Part shown: positions 1 through 7,877 of the stretch, one piece after another | Layout of the letters: each line of letters starts with the position of its first letter | Numbering within the stretch: position 1 is the first letter of the stretch | NCBI GenBank assembly: GCA_902768795.1 | Contig: CACXMS010000019.1 | Span: 1 to 35,944, forward strand | DNA: 35,944 bases | Origin: an uncultured Eubacteriales bacterium | GTDB taxonomy: Bacteria > Bacillota > Clostridia > Christensenellales > CAG-138 | Reading direction: 5' to 3' | The notes under the pieces: model-generated | What the model was told of the DNA's origin: nothing | Seen by the model: only the letters and a program-made list of their open reading frames with translations | Database searches by the model: none | Position numbers and translations under genes: made by a program

Positions 1-21
1 GAATCCCTTTCTCTGCGCCAG

Positions 22-131
22 GCAAAAACACCGTCCGCACGGGCGGTGTTTTTGCTATGGAAACGAAGGGATTCGACCGAGCGTCCGCAAAACCGTCCGC
101 TTGGACGGCGTTTTCGCTGTGGGAAGAAGGG
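22..131. repeat. Tandem pair of similar hairpin units
   Basis: Two imperfect copies of one unit lie about 62 bp apart, at roughly 22-70 and 87-131. Each has the core ACCGTCCGC, a short loop, the complementary arm, a T-rich run, then GAAGGG. The arms differ between copies by compensating or wobble changes, so both still fold. A further inverted repeat, GAATCCCTT at 1-9 and AAGGGATTC at 66-74, encloses the first hairpin. The arrangement looks like a duplicated terminator. The gene it would serve lies outside the window. Confidence 0.6.
24..53 (+). terminator. Rho-independent terminator of an upstream gene
   Basis: A 13-bp stem (24-36 with 41-53, one G-T wobble) closes a 4-nt loop. A-rich sequence lies on the left and a run of five T on the right, so it could act in both directions. 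A second, weaker copy of the hairpin is at 87-115. The first 253 bases hold no credible coding sequence. Confidence 0.7.
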
Positions 132-187
132 CTTTCTGCCCGGGAAAGGGAGCATTCGTTGCTTGCCGCGAAAAAAGTGACTTTTTG

Positions 188-216
188 TTGTGATCCGTCG
201 AGGAGCATGGTATAAT
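188..216 (+). promoter_or_regulatory. Sigma-A promoter for the GNAT gene
   Basis: TTGTGA (188-193), a 17-bp spacer and a perfect TATAAT (211-216) lie 37 bp before the acetyltransferase start at 254. Confidence 0.7.
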
Positions 217-253
217 ACTCGCAACAAACCGGTAATCGCAGGGAGCGGGAACA

Positions 254-712
254 ATGCTTGAACTAAAAACATTGGAAAAAGAGGATGTTGCAAGGGTCAT
301 TGCATTCGAAAAAGAACTCAGAAGCCAGGAACCCGATACCTATTATTGGGAGCCGGATGAAACATATCAACGACAGTTGGAGAAAAGCTTTGCGGATGAA
401 CGGTTCAACACGGCGATCTCTTTTCTTGCGATTCGGAACGAAAAAGTGATTGGCAGGATCGACGCGTCGATACTCACAAGCCGAAGCGACGCATCCTGCT
501 GCAGCGCTTATCTGGATTGGATTTGCGTGCTGAAAAGCGAGAGGCACAATCAGGTTGCACAGGCATTGCTGAATCGGTTAAAGGATGCCTGCAAAGAGCG
601 GGGCGTCTCGGTTCTGATTGCGTTGACGGCAAACAACGAGGAAGCGCAGCGCTTTTATAAAAGCATTGAAAACGCTTCGATTCACGATACGGGCATTTGG
701 ATCGATCTGTAG
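254..712 (+). CDS. GNAT family N-acetyltransferase
   Basis: A 152-residue protein with the layout of a Gcn5-related N-acetyltransferase: an N-terminal helix pair, central strands (about residues 55-65 and 80-90), a helix after residues 92-100 where acetyl-CoA pyrophosphate is normally gripped, and a C-terminal 'EEAQRFYKS' segment typical of motif B. Such enzymes move acetyl from acetyl-CoA to an amine. The substrate cannot be told from sequence. The usual (Q/R)xxGxG/A loop is degenerate (HNQVAQALL), so the acetyl-CoA site is atypical. The ATG at 254 follows GGGAG at a good distance and a clear promoter at 188-216. It appears monocistronic, ending before a terminator at 810-852. Confidence 0.75.
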   Translation: MLELKTLEKEDVARVIAFEKELRSQEPDTYYWEPDETYQRQLEKSFADERFNTAISFLAIRNEKVIGRIDASILTSRSDASCCSAYLDWICVLKSERHNQVAQALLNRLKDACKERGVSVLIALTANNEEAQRFYKSIENASIHDTGIWIDL

Positions 713-809
713 ATCGTATTCCGATCCGCGCAGATTGGCCGCAAAACGCGGTACGGGCCTATTTGCCGCTTCCTGTAAAAGCGGTTCCCTTCGAAGCAGA
801 CAGAATAAG

Positions 810-852
810 AGAACGGGCGACAGCCGTGCAAAACTCCGTCGCCGTTCTTTTT
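810..852 (+). terminator. Terminator between GNAT gene and sigma factor gene
   Basis: Arms 810-821 and 838-848 pair over about 11 bp with one bulged base, and five T follow. The rest of 713-942 holds no gene. Confidence 0.65.
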
Positions 853-878
853 CGTATAGAAACAAAACAGCTTTTCCG

Positions 879-905
879 TGTCACACTTTTCGCTGAGGAC
901 GCCTC
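879..905 (+). promoter_or_regulatory. Possible ECF-type promoter of the sigma operon
   Basis: TGTCAC (879-884), a 15-bp spacer and CGCCTC (900-905) resemble the TGAAAC / CGTC pattern of extracytoplasmic-function sigma promoters. The site is 37 bp upstream of the sigma gene, where an autoregulated promoter would be expected. No good sigma-A promoter was seen in this gap. This is inference from two weakly conserved boxes. Confidence 0.35.
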
Positions 906-942
906 ATAAAGGGTGAAACCGGTTTTGGAAAAGAGGAGAACC

Positions 943-1491
943 ATGGAACAACAAAAATCATTCCGAACGATCTATGACGAAACACGAAACGCAATGCTGC
1001 GTTTTCTGATTCCGCGCATCCGAAGCAGCGAAGACGTGGAAGACGTCATGCAGGAGGTTTACCGGAATCTGTATCGCCGCATGGAAAAGAGCGGAGCGCC
1101 GGACGATCCGATGCGGTATCTGTACGGAATCGCACGGCACGAACTGGCGCGGTTTTATCGCAAACGCGCCCAAAAGCGGGAGCGGGAAACACCGCTCACG
1201 GAAACGCTCGAGGACGATGCGCCGCAGCCCGACGAACGGCTGTTCCTGCGGGAGCGGGCGAGCGCGGTCTGGGAGATCGTCAAAAGCGAACCGCTGCTTT
1301 CCTATCAGGCATTCACGCTGTACTACGGGTTTGATGAGACGACGTCCGCGATCGCGCAGAAGCTCGGCGTTACGGAGGAGACCGTGCGAAAGCGCATTTC
1401 CCGCACGCGAAAGCGGATCCGGGAAGCGCTTGCAGAGCGGGAAGACCTGTTTATGGATCCATCGGAGCCACAGGAAAGGAGAACAAAATGA
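943..1491 (+). CDS. ECF-like RNA polymerase sigma-70 family sigma factor
   Basis: A 182-residue protein with two sigma regions and no region 1 or 3, the architecture of group IV (ECF) factors. Region 2 is about residues 10-75, with 'EDVEDVMQEVYRNLYRRM' and the YGIARHE segment. Region 4, about residues 105-165, has a helix-turn-helix around 'AIAQKLGVTEETVRKRIS'. It should direct RNA polymerase to a small regulon, probably responding to envelope conditions. I chose the ATG at 943, preceded by AGAGGAG, over an in-frame GTG at 913 that lacks a good ribosome site. Its stop overlaps the next start (ATGA), so the two are translationally coupled, as is common for sigma/anti-sigma pairs. Confidence 0.88.
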   Translation: MEQQKSFRTIYDETRNAMLRFLIPRIRSSEDVEDVMQEVYRNLYRRMEKSGAPDDPMRYLYGIARHELARFYRKRAQKRERETPLTETLEDDAPQPDERLFLRERASAVWEIVKSEPLLSYQAFTLYYGFDETTSAIAQKLGVTEETVRKRISRTRKRIREALAEREDLFMDPSEPQERRTK

Positions 1492-3098
1492 CAGAAAAAG
1501 AATTTTTTCGGGAAGTCGTTCTCGATCATATCGTTCACGACGGGTGCGTCCTCGCCTATGCGGAGACCGCACCGAAGAAAACCGCGTTTGCGTGGAAGCG
1601 GGTGCTTGTGCCGGCGCTGGCTGTGCTTGCCGCGATCCTGACGCTCACGTTTGCGATTCCGGCGGTGCGCGCGGAGGTGCTGTCGTGGTTCGGCGTCGAA
1701 AGCGCGCGGGATTATCTGGAGCAGCCGGCCGATCAGCGCGAGCCGATCGAAGCGCTTGATCAGATGATCGTCTCCGGGCAGCCGTCCGGAAACAGGACCG
1801 AGATTGCGCCGATCGAACAGGACCCGCAGGCGGTCAACAGCAAGGAGGCGCAGGCGGTTGCAAAAATGCTGCAGTCCGATTTTCACGCTTCGATCGAAGA
1901 AACGCTGTATGACGGCGACCGGATCTATCTCTCGCTGCATCTCGACGGCATGGGCGCGCTGCCGGTGCTGGAGATGTTCGGCGGCGGTACGGTCACGATG
2001 ATCCCGGTCGACCCGATGCGCGTTTACGATCTCTATGAGGGCGGACCGGGGGCGGAATACCTCTCGGGCGAAAAGACGCTGTACCAGCGTCCCGAAGCAT
2101 TCGTTACGCTCACGTTCGCGGACGGAACGAAATGTACGGGAATGCTCTCGCCGGGCGATGCGTTCGGGCAGGCGGTTGAGGAGCAGATCCAAAAGAACGG
2201 TTGGTACGCGTCCTCCGACGAGCTTTCGAAGGAAGAACAGCAGGCGCTGAACAGCTTTATCCTCGATTATCTGGCAAACAACGGCGTCGATGCGATCGCA
2301 ACCGTATGGTCGGCAAAGGACGCCGTGGAGCGGAATGCGGACGCGGACGGCATTGCCGCAGCGTCGATCGCCTATTCCGTTTCGGTGATCGAGGACGACG
2401 ATCTGCCCGATACCGAGCTGCTGTACGCCGAGCTCGGGACCGCTCTGATCAATGCGTCGGGATACCGGAACATGGAGAAGCAGGATGCTGCCGTCAGCGG
2501 AGCGGTTGCATGGAGCGGGGAAGCGCTGATCACGCAGATTGCGTTTGTGGAGCCGCATAGCAACAATTCGAAGGTGCGCTGTCTGACGGAGCGGGTTTCG
2601 CTGGATGGGATTACAATGCGCGCGATGGAAGGCGCCTATAAGGACGCGCTCGGCGTGCACGACCTGCGCGTAGAGATCACATTGCCCGAAAACGCTTCGG
2701 ATGCGCTGAAACAAGCGTTCCGAACGGAGGTTCCGTTCAATCCGCTGGACTTTACGATCCTTGTGAACGGGCAGGAGGGCGATTTCTCCTACGGCAGCTA
2801 TTACGGCATTTCGGAGGCCTTTGCGGGCGAACCGGAAGCGGCGGAAAACGGATCGCTCGTTTTTGCGATCGGAAGCATCGCCGGTCTGCCGCTTGAGCAG
2901 GTTAAGGAGGTAAAGACGGTTACGCTGATCCCGAAGCTGTCGCACGCGGCGCTGTTTGTCGGCTCGGACGGCAGCAGGATCCCGATCGCGGAAGGCGTTC
3001 TTTCGGAAACGCCGACGGACAGCAACGGCGCCCTGTGCGGCATTCAGCGGGAATCGGTCTCCTATCCCGCGTACGCGCTGACGTTTACCCTGCAATAA
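1488..3098 (+). CDS. Membrane protein with large extracytoplasmic domain, candidate anti-sigma factor
   Basis: A 536-residue protein with a short cytoplasmic N-terminus (about 37 residues), one transmembrane helix (about 39-60) and a large, mainly beta-rich outside domain of about 475 residues. Its ATGA overlap with the sigma gene and its topology suggest it holds the sigma factor inactive at the membrane and senses a signal outside. No zinc anti-sigma HxxxCxxC motif is visible, and I do not recognise the outer domain. Firmicute operons often pair such sigma factors with DUF4179-like membrane proteins, but I cannot confirm membership. Sigma-factor binding is inferred from context only. Confidence 0.7.
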   Translation: MTEKEFFREVVLDHIVHDGCVLAYAETAPKKTAFAWKRVLVPALAVLAAILTLTFAIPAVRAEVLSWFGVESARDYLEQPADQREPIEALDQMIVSGQPSGNRTEIAPIEQDPQAVNSKEAQAVAKMLQSDFHASIEETLYDGDRIYLSLHLDGMGALPVLEMFGGGTVTMIPVDPMRVYDLYEGGPGAEYLSGEKTLYQRPEAFVTLTFADGTKCTGMLSPGDAFGQAVEEQIQKNGWYASSDELSKEEQQALNSFILDYLANNGVDAIATVWSAKDAVERNADADGIAAASIAYSVSVIEDDDLPDTELLYAELGTALINASGYRNMEKQDAAVSGAVAWSGEALITQIAFVEPHSNNSKVRCLTERVSLDGITMRAMEGAYKDALGVHDLRVEITLPENASDALKQAFRTEVPFNPLDFTILVNGQEGDFSYGSYYGISEAFAGEPEAAENGSLVFAIGSIAGLPLEQVKEVKTVTLIPKLSHAALFVGSDGSRIPIAEGVLSETPTDSNGALCGIQRESVSYPAYALTFTLQ

Positions 3099-3147
3099 CA
3101 CGGAAATTGGCGAAAAACGGAATCTCGCATGATTTCTTCCGATGCGG

Positions 3148-3176
3148 CACACAATACCCCTGATTGCTCATACAAT
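3148..3176 (+). promoter_or_regulatory. Possible sigma-E-type sporulation promoter for the YtxC-like gene
   Basis: CATACAAT (3169-3176) matches the mother-cell sigma-E -10 consensus CATACANT. A weak -35 candidate (CACACAAT, near 3149-3156) sits about 12-13 bp before it. The site is 29 bp upstream of a sporulation-type gene, and no sigma-A promoter is evident there. Confidence 0.45.
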
Positions 3177-3205
3177 AATAGGGAACGGTCGCAAAGGAGA
3201 AACGT

Positions 3206-3946
3206 ATGCCGTCGTGGGAGATCACAACGCTGGAATATGATGTGCCGCTCGGGCGGCTGCTGGAGCGAAGACTCAGAGAAGTCGGCGTATCCGCGGCGCC
3301 CGAGCCGGCAGGGGACGGCGTGCGCGTGCGGCTTGCCGGAAAGGACGCGTTGCAAAAGCTCTCACAGGCCGTCAAAAAAGTGCTGCTGCGCGACCTGCAG
3401 TATCTTGTCCTTGCCCGAATGGCCGACGCCATGCCGCTGTCGCTCGCCGAAAAGCGGACGGTTCTGACCGATGCGCTGTACAACGCGCGAATGCGGGAGG
3501 ACGGCGCCGGACTGGAATACGCGCTGGAGCGGTTTCTGCGGGAGGAGCGGCGGCTGTGTCTCGACGGGTTTCTGCATTTTCGGATGCAGGATACGCTGAT
3601 GCTCTGGCAGCTTTGCACGGAACAGGCCGCGGGCAAGGTGCTCGTGCAGAAGGAGTACGGCGAGCTGATGCGGACGCTGCGCGAGTATGTCCGGTCACAG
3701 CGGATCCGCATGGGCGAGCTTCGGCTCCGCATCCGCGCGGACGGAAGCTGCACGCTGATGGATGACGACCGGCTGATGATCGAGTATGCGGATTCTTCCC
3801 CCGACGGGATTGTGACGCTGCTGGTCAACATGGCGCCGCAGCGGATTGTGATTTACGACGAGAGCGGCGGCATGCAGAAGCGCCTGTGCGAAATGCTCCA
3901 ACAGGTTTTCTCCGGCCGCATTGAAGTGCGAAAAGAAAGACTGTGA
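3206..3946 (+). CDS. ytxC: YtxC-like sporulation protein
   Basis: A 246-residue soluble protein that resembles the YtxC family of putative sporulation proteins. The clearest part is the middle (residues about 105-165): a helical segment reading 'FLREERRLCLDGFLHFRMQD' and then 'VLVQKEYGELMRTLREYV', which is the family's recognisable core. The molecular role of the family is unknown; its members occur in endospore formers. The start at 3206 follows AAAGGAG. A sigma-E-like -10 box lies just upstream. The gene converges on ftsQ and shares a bidirectional terminator with it. Confidence 0.72.
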   Translation: MPSWEITTLEYDVPLGRLLERRLREVGVSAAPEPAGDGVRVRLAGKDALQKLSQAVKKVLLRDLQYLVLARMADAMPLSLAEKRTVLTDALYNARMREDGAGLEYALERFLREERRLCLDGFLHFRMQDTLMLWQLCTEQAAGKVLVQKEYGELMRTLREYVRSQRIRMGELRLRIRADGSCTLMDDDRLMIEYADSSPDGIVTLLVNMAPQRIVIYDESGGMQKRLCEMLQQVFSGRIEVRKERL

Positions 3947-3950
3947 CAGG

Positions 3951-3984
3951 AAAAGAGGATGCCGGGAACGGAACATCCTCTTTT
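3951..3984. terminator. Bidirectional terminator between ytxC-like gene and dcw cluster
   Basis: A perfect 11-bp stem (3951-3961 with 3974-3984) with a 12-nt loop starts with AAAA and ends with TTTT, so it can stop transcription from both sides. It marks the 3' end of the dcw operon. Confidence 0.85.
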
Positions 3985-4010
3985 CTGCTGCTTGATTCAA
4001 TGTTATCGCC

Positions 4011-5348
4011 TTATCCGGTGAATTCGCCGTTCTGATGCGGCATGACCGTCGGCTCGGGCGTCGAGGTCGCGGGGGCGGTGGCGTTCGGATCGGGCGTCGT
4101 GACGGGCTGCGGCGTCGTATTGGGATCGTCCGACGGGAGCGTGTAATCCGGGATGACCTGCATAGCCGAGTTGTACCCGGGCGCGTATGGCGAGATCGAG
4201 ATTCCACCCTTGCTGTAGAGATAGATCGTTGCGGTCGAATACCCGTTTGCAATGTACTGCGCTGCGCTGTCCATAATCTCGTTCCAATGCCGCTGGAGCA
4301 GCATCAGCTTCGTATCGAGATTCGAGGTGTCGCCGACTTCGATGCTGTAGTTTGCGCCTTCGGTCGAAATCGAAATGCTCATCAGCTCATTCATATCGAT
4401 GCGGGAAAGCCGGGGCGACCGATTCATCAGATCCAGCTCGACGAGCTTGGAGAGAATACGAATCAATCCGTTCACCTGCAGGTCGGTTGATTCGCCGAGC
4501 ATACGGCCCTCCTGCGCGGTTGTGATCGAAAGACCTTCGGCTACGATCAGCCCTTGCGTCGATTCGGCGTCGGATTCCAGGACCACGCCGGTCGGGTCGA
4601 TGATGGCGAGATACTCGCTCTGCGGACCCCAGCGGACGCAGGCTGCGGCGACGCGCCGCACGACGCTGATCGTGACCGTCGAGGGAAACGAGTATTTCAC
4701 GTTCGCCTGCAGGTAGGCGTCCTGTTCAATGTTTTCCTTCGCTTCGGCAAGGCTCGAAAAAACGATGCTGCGGCCGGTTTTCAGACCGGATTTCGTGATC
4801 AGCTCCGCGGCGGTGTAGCCCTCGACGGCGTTGACCTGAATGTCCGAAATGCGCGTTGTGAACCACGCGGCAAACAGCAGGATCGCCAGCGCCGCGGCGC
4901 CGAACCCGAGCGTCTTGAGCAGACGGATCCGCTGTGCGCGGCGTTCTTTGGCGCGCCGTTCGCGTTCACGCTGCTCTTTGGCTTCGCGCCGGGCGGCGCG
5001 CTGCCGGGAACGTTCCTTCGCCGCTTCGTATTCGCGGGAAGCAATCGTTTCGTTCATGACCGAGCGCGGCGCGACCGGCGAAATATTCTTTCGCTTGCCG
5101 TAGCGGTTTTTCTTTTTTCTCTTCTTGGAGATATTGCGTCCGTAGCGGTCGAACATCCGCGCCATCTCCTCGGCGGGGTCATCGGACTTGTCCGAAAAGC
5201 TGTCGACCTCAACGGGCTTTCGGGCTTTTTCGTCGTCCGATTCTCCTTCAAACAGGTCGATAGCCGGTTCGTCCTCCGGGACGGATCCGCCCGCTTTCGG
5301 ATCAAAGCGGAATTCAATATGTTCGTTGTCGTCTCGCTTTTTTGCCAA
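4011..5348 (-). CDS. ftsQ: Cell division protein FtsQ/DivIB
   Basis: A 445-residue single-pass membrane protein of the divisome that links early and late division proteins through FtsL/DivIC partners. Residues 1-145 are cytoplasmic and very charged, with an Arg/Lys/Glu-rich stretch at about 100-142 likely to be helical. The transmembrane helix is about 146-163, and a POTRA domain follows (about 166-235, beginning 'ISDIQVNAVEGYTAAEL'), then the beta domain to about 400. A low-complexity Thr/Pro tail of about 45 residues ends the protein. Family members usually have a far shorter cytoplasmic part, so the N-terminus is unusual. It is the last gene of the dcw operon, 3 bp after murA. Confidence 0.87.
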   Translation of the reverse strand: MAKKRDDNEHIEFRFDPKAGGSVPEDEPAIDLFEGESDDEKARKPVEVDSFSDKSDDPAEEMARMFDRYGRNISKKRKKKNRYGKRKNISPVAPRSVMNETIASREYEAAKERSRQRAARREAKEQRERERRAKERRAQRIRLLKTLGFGAAALAILLFAAWFTTRISDIQVNAVEGYTAAELITKSGLKTGRSIVFSSLAEAKENIEQDAYLQANVKYSFPSTVTISVVRRVAAACVRWGPQSEYLAIIDPTGVVLESDAESTQGLIVAEGLSITTAQEGRMLGESTDLQVNGLIRILSKLVELDLMNRSPRLSRIDMNELMSISISTEGANYSIEVGDTSNLDTKLMLLQRHWNEIMDSAAQYIANGYSTATIYLYSKGGISISPYAPGYNSAMQVIPDYTLPSDDPNTTPQPVTTPDPNATAPATSTPEPTVMPHQNGEFTG

Positions 5349-5351
5349 AGC

Positions 5352-6608
5352 TCAAAGTTCCTTTCGTTGAATCTGTCCGCCCAATGCGCGGATGGCTTCG
5401 TCCATGCGATCGTAGCCGCGATCGATGCGTTCGGCGTACAGGATTTCCGTTTCGCCTTCGGCCGCCAGCCCCGCGAGCGCAAGCGCGGCGCCGCATCGAA
5501 GATCAAACGCGGTCACCCTGGCGCCGTGCAGCGCTTTGACGCCGCGGATAATCGCCGTCTGACCGATGATCTCGTTTTGCGCGCCCATGCGCTTCAGTTC
5601 CGCCGCGTGCCGGAACCGGTTTTCAAAAATACGTTCGGTAATCACGCTCGTACCCGTCGCGATCGAAAGCAGCGCAAACAGCTGCGCCTGCAGATCCGTC
5701 GCAAACGCGGGATACGGCCGCGTTTCGACCGAAACAAGCTCTTTCGGACGGTCGGTCGCCGTGAGACGGACCGCATCCGGGAAGGTTTCCACGCGGCATC
5801 CGCACGCCTCAAGCTTGGAAAGCAGCGCCCCGATCAGCGCGGGATCGGTTTCGGTCACGGCGACGCTGCCGCGCGTGATTGCCGCGGCGATCAGATACGT
5901 GCCGGTCACGATGCGATCGGGCAGAATGCGGTAGGAAACGCCGTGTCCGCCCGACTGGCCCGAAATGACAATGGTCGGCGTGCCCGCGCCGTGTACGCAA
6001 AAGCCGCAGGCGTTCAGAAAGTTCGCAAGATCCGTGATCTCCGGCTCACACGCCGCGCCGCGCAGAACCGTTTCGCCTTCGGCGCGCACGGCGGCAAGAA
6101 TTGCGTTTTCCGTTGCGCCGACGGACGGATAGTCCAGATCGATGACCGCGCCGGTGAGCCGGTCCACGCTCGCGCAGATCCGCCCGTCGCCCTCTGAAAA
6201 CGAAACGCCGAGCCGCGAGAGCGCATACAGATGCAGATCGATCGGACGGTTGCCGATTTCGCATCCGCCGGGATACGGCGCGCAGGCCTTTGAAAACCGA
6301 GCGACGAGCGACCCGAGCAGGAAGATCGAACTGCGTACCCGATGCGAAAGCGCGTCGGGCAGCGTGCCGTGCGTCGCAGATGCGGTATCGACCGTAACGG
6401 TATCGCCGCTGCGCCGAACGGAGGCGCCGAGCGTCCGCAGGATCTCGCACATGTCTTCTACGTCCGAGAGCGGGGGACAGTTTTTCAGTTCCACCGGCTC
6501 GGGAATCAGGACCGTTGCCGCAAGGATCGGCAGAGCCGCGTTTTTCGCGCCGTGAACGGCGATTTCGCCCGACAACCGCTTTCCGCCCGTAACCAACCAA
6601 TTCGTCAT
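5352..6608 (-). CDS. murA: UDP-N-acetylglucosamine 1-carboxyvinyltransferase MurA
   Basis: Transfers enolpyruvate from PEP to UDP-GlcNAc, the first committed step of peptidoglycan synthesis, in the cytoplasm. The KNAALP motif holds the conserved Lys/Asn. The catalytic Cys sits in 'PGGCEIGNRPIDLH', the catalytic Asp in 'PAFATDLQAQ', and the C-terminal Arg in 'RGYDRMDEAIRALGG', so the active site looks complete and should be fosfomycin-sensitive. Length is about 418 residues, normal for the family. The start is ambiguous: ATG codons at 6620 and 6608 both follow one GAGG. I chose 6608 because the protein then begins at the usual family position. It lies where B. subtilis carries murB. Confidence 0.92.
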   Translation of the reverse strand: MTNWLVTGGKRLSGEIAVHGAKNAALPILAATVLIPEPVELKNCPPLSDVEDMCEILRTLGASVRRSGDTVTVDTASATHGTLPDALSHRVRSSIFLLGSLVARFSKACAPYPGGCEIGNRPIDLHLYALSRLGVSFSEGDGRICASVDRLTGAVIDLDYPSVGATENAILAAVRAEGETVLRGAACEPEITDLANFLNACGFCVHGAGTPTIVISGQSGGHGVSYRILPDRIVTGTYLIAAAITRGSVAVTETDPALIGALLSKLEACGCRVETFPDAVRLTATDRPKELVSVETRPYPAFATDLQAQLFALLSIATGTSVITERIFENRFRHAAELKRMGAQNEIIGQTAIIRGVKALHGARVTAFDLRCGAALALAGLAAEGETEILYAERIDRGYDRMDEAIRALGGQIQRKEL

Positions 6609-6681
6609 GTCATGCACCATCCTCGAAAAAGATATTGCATTTTATGCGCGAATGTGGCGGAACGTGACAGAGTTTGCCGCG

Positions 6682-7833
6682 TCAGGAATCGTAAGGATTC
6701 ACTTCACGCGAGATGTTCAACAGCACGCCCATCGCCGCGAGGAACACCAGAAGCTGTGTGCCGCCCGCAGAAATAAAGGGAAGCGCCTGCCCGGTCGTCG
6801 GCATCAGACCGGTGACGACGGCGACGTTGACGAAAACCTGGAATCCGAAAACGATGGAGATACCTGCCGCAAGCAGACTGCCGAACCGGTCGCGGCAGCG
6901 CATCGACACCATCATTCCGCGGAATACGATCCAGGCATACAGAAGAATAATGATCGTTCCGCCGACAAACCCGAACTCCTCGCACAGGATCGCGAAGATG
7001 AAGTCCGATTCGCCGTAGGTCATGTACAGCAGCTTCTGATAGCTGTTGTTCAATCCTTTTCCGAACAGTCCGCCCGAGCCGATCGCGTAGAATGACTGCA
7101 GAAGCTGGTAGCCCGTACCCTGCGGGTCGTTTTCCGGGTTGCGGAACGACGTCATGCGGGCGACGCGGTACGGCTGCGCGAATGCAAGAACGACGACGAC
7201 AATAACGCCGAGCACGCCGACGACGAGCAGCGGCTTGATGTCGCATCCGCCGAGAAACAGCAGAACGACGCCGATGAACGCAACGATAACGGCCATCGAC
7301 ATGTTCGGCTGCAGAATGATCAGGCCGGAAATGAGTCCGATGACGATCAGCATCGGAAGCATGCCGTTGCGGAACGATTTCATCTCCTTGCGGTGCTTGG
7401 CCATGTAAGCGCACATGAAGATCATCATACCGAATTTGGCAACCTCGGACGGCTGAATCGAAATACCCAGAAAATTCAGCCAGCGTTTGCCGCCGTTCAG
7501 GTTCTGCCCCCAGAGCAGCACCGCGACGAGCAGCGCGACGGAAATGCCGAGTGCAATGTAGTTTGCACGGCGGATGACGCGGAAATTCAGCATCGAAAGC
7601 AGAAGCATCGTCGGATATCCGATCACGAGATAGATTGCCTGCCGCTTGAGATAGTAGAATCCGTCGTGATTCGCGCCCGAATAGTGTTGAGCGTAATAAT
7701 AGCTGGCCGAGAAGATCATCACGAGACCGAACGCGCACAGCACGGTCACAACGAGCAGAATCGAAAAATCCATTCTGCCCTGTGACCGACCGAAGATCGA
7801 AAACGGTTTGCGCTTTGCGGGTTTTTGCTCCAT
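6682..7833 (-). CDS. ftsW: SEDS peptidoglycan polymerase FtsW/SpoVE
   Basis: A 383-residue polytopic protein of the SEDS family (RodA/FtsW/SpoVE), about ten membrane helices, which polymerises lipid II into glycan strands with a partner class B PBP. Landmarks are 'GGKRWLNFLGISIQPSEVAKF', the loop 'GESDFIFAILCEEFG' holding the putative catalytic Asp, and the signature 'PTTGQALPFISAGGTQ'. Its position between murD and the division genes fits FtsW or the sporulation form SpoVE; sequence alone does not separate them. The start follows a strong GGAGG. It is 44 bp downstream of murD. murG, which follows this gene in B. subtilis, is absent. Confidence 0.9.
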   Translation of the reverse strand: MEQKPAKRKPFSIFGRSQGRMDFSILLVVTVLCAFGLVMIFSASYYYAQHYSGANHDGFYYLKRQAIYLVIGYPTMLLLSMLNFRVIRRANYIALGISVALLVAVLLWGQNLNGGKRWLNFLGISIQPSEVAKFGMMIFMCAYMAKHRKEMKSFRNGMLPMLIVIGLISGLIILQPNMSMAVIVAFIGVVLLFLGGCDIKPLLVVGVLGVIVVVVLAFAQPYRVARMTSFRNPENDPQGTGYQLLQSFYAIGSGGLFGKGLNNSYQKLLYMTYGESDFIFAILCEEFGFVGGTIIILLYAWIVFRGMMVSMRCRDRFGSLLAAGISIVFGFQVFVNVAVVTGLMPTTGQALPFISAGGTQLLVFLAAMGVLLNISREVNPYDS

Positions 7834-7877
7834 GCTTCCTCCGAAACGTTCAATGGATCGCTGCTTTGAACGCAGCC

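Noticed and set aside
1323..3152. Long minus-strand open frame of about 609 codons
   Set aside because: It is antisense to the sigma/membrane protein pair, is full of Arg, and matches nothing recognisable. High GC removes stop codons from the opposite strand.
4000..4020. TTATCCGGT, considered as a DnaA box
   Set aside because: It differs from TTATCCACA at key positions, is single, and lies between convergent genes.
4554..6197. Long plus-strand open frame of about 547 codons
   Set aside because: It lies antisense to ftsQ and murA, both of which show conserved motifs in order. Composition is typical of a GC-rich shadow frame.
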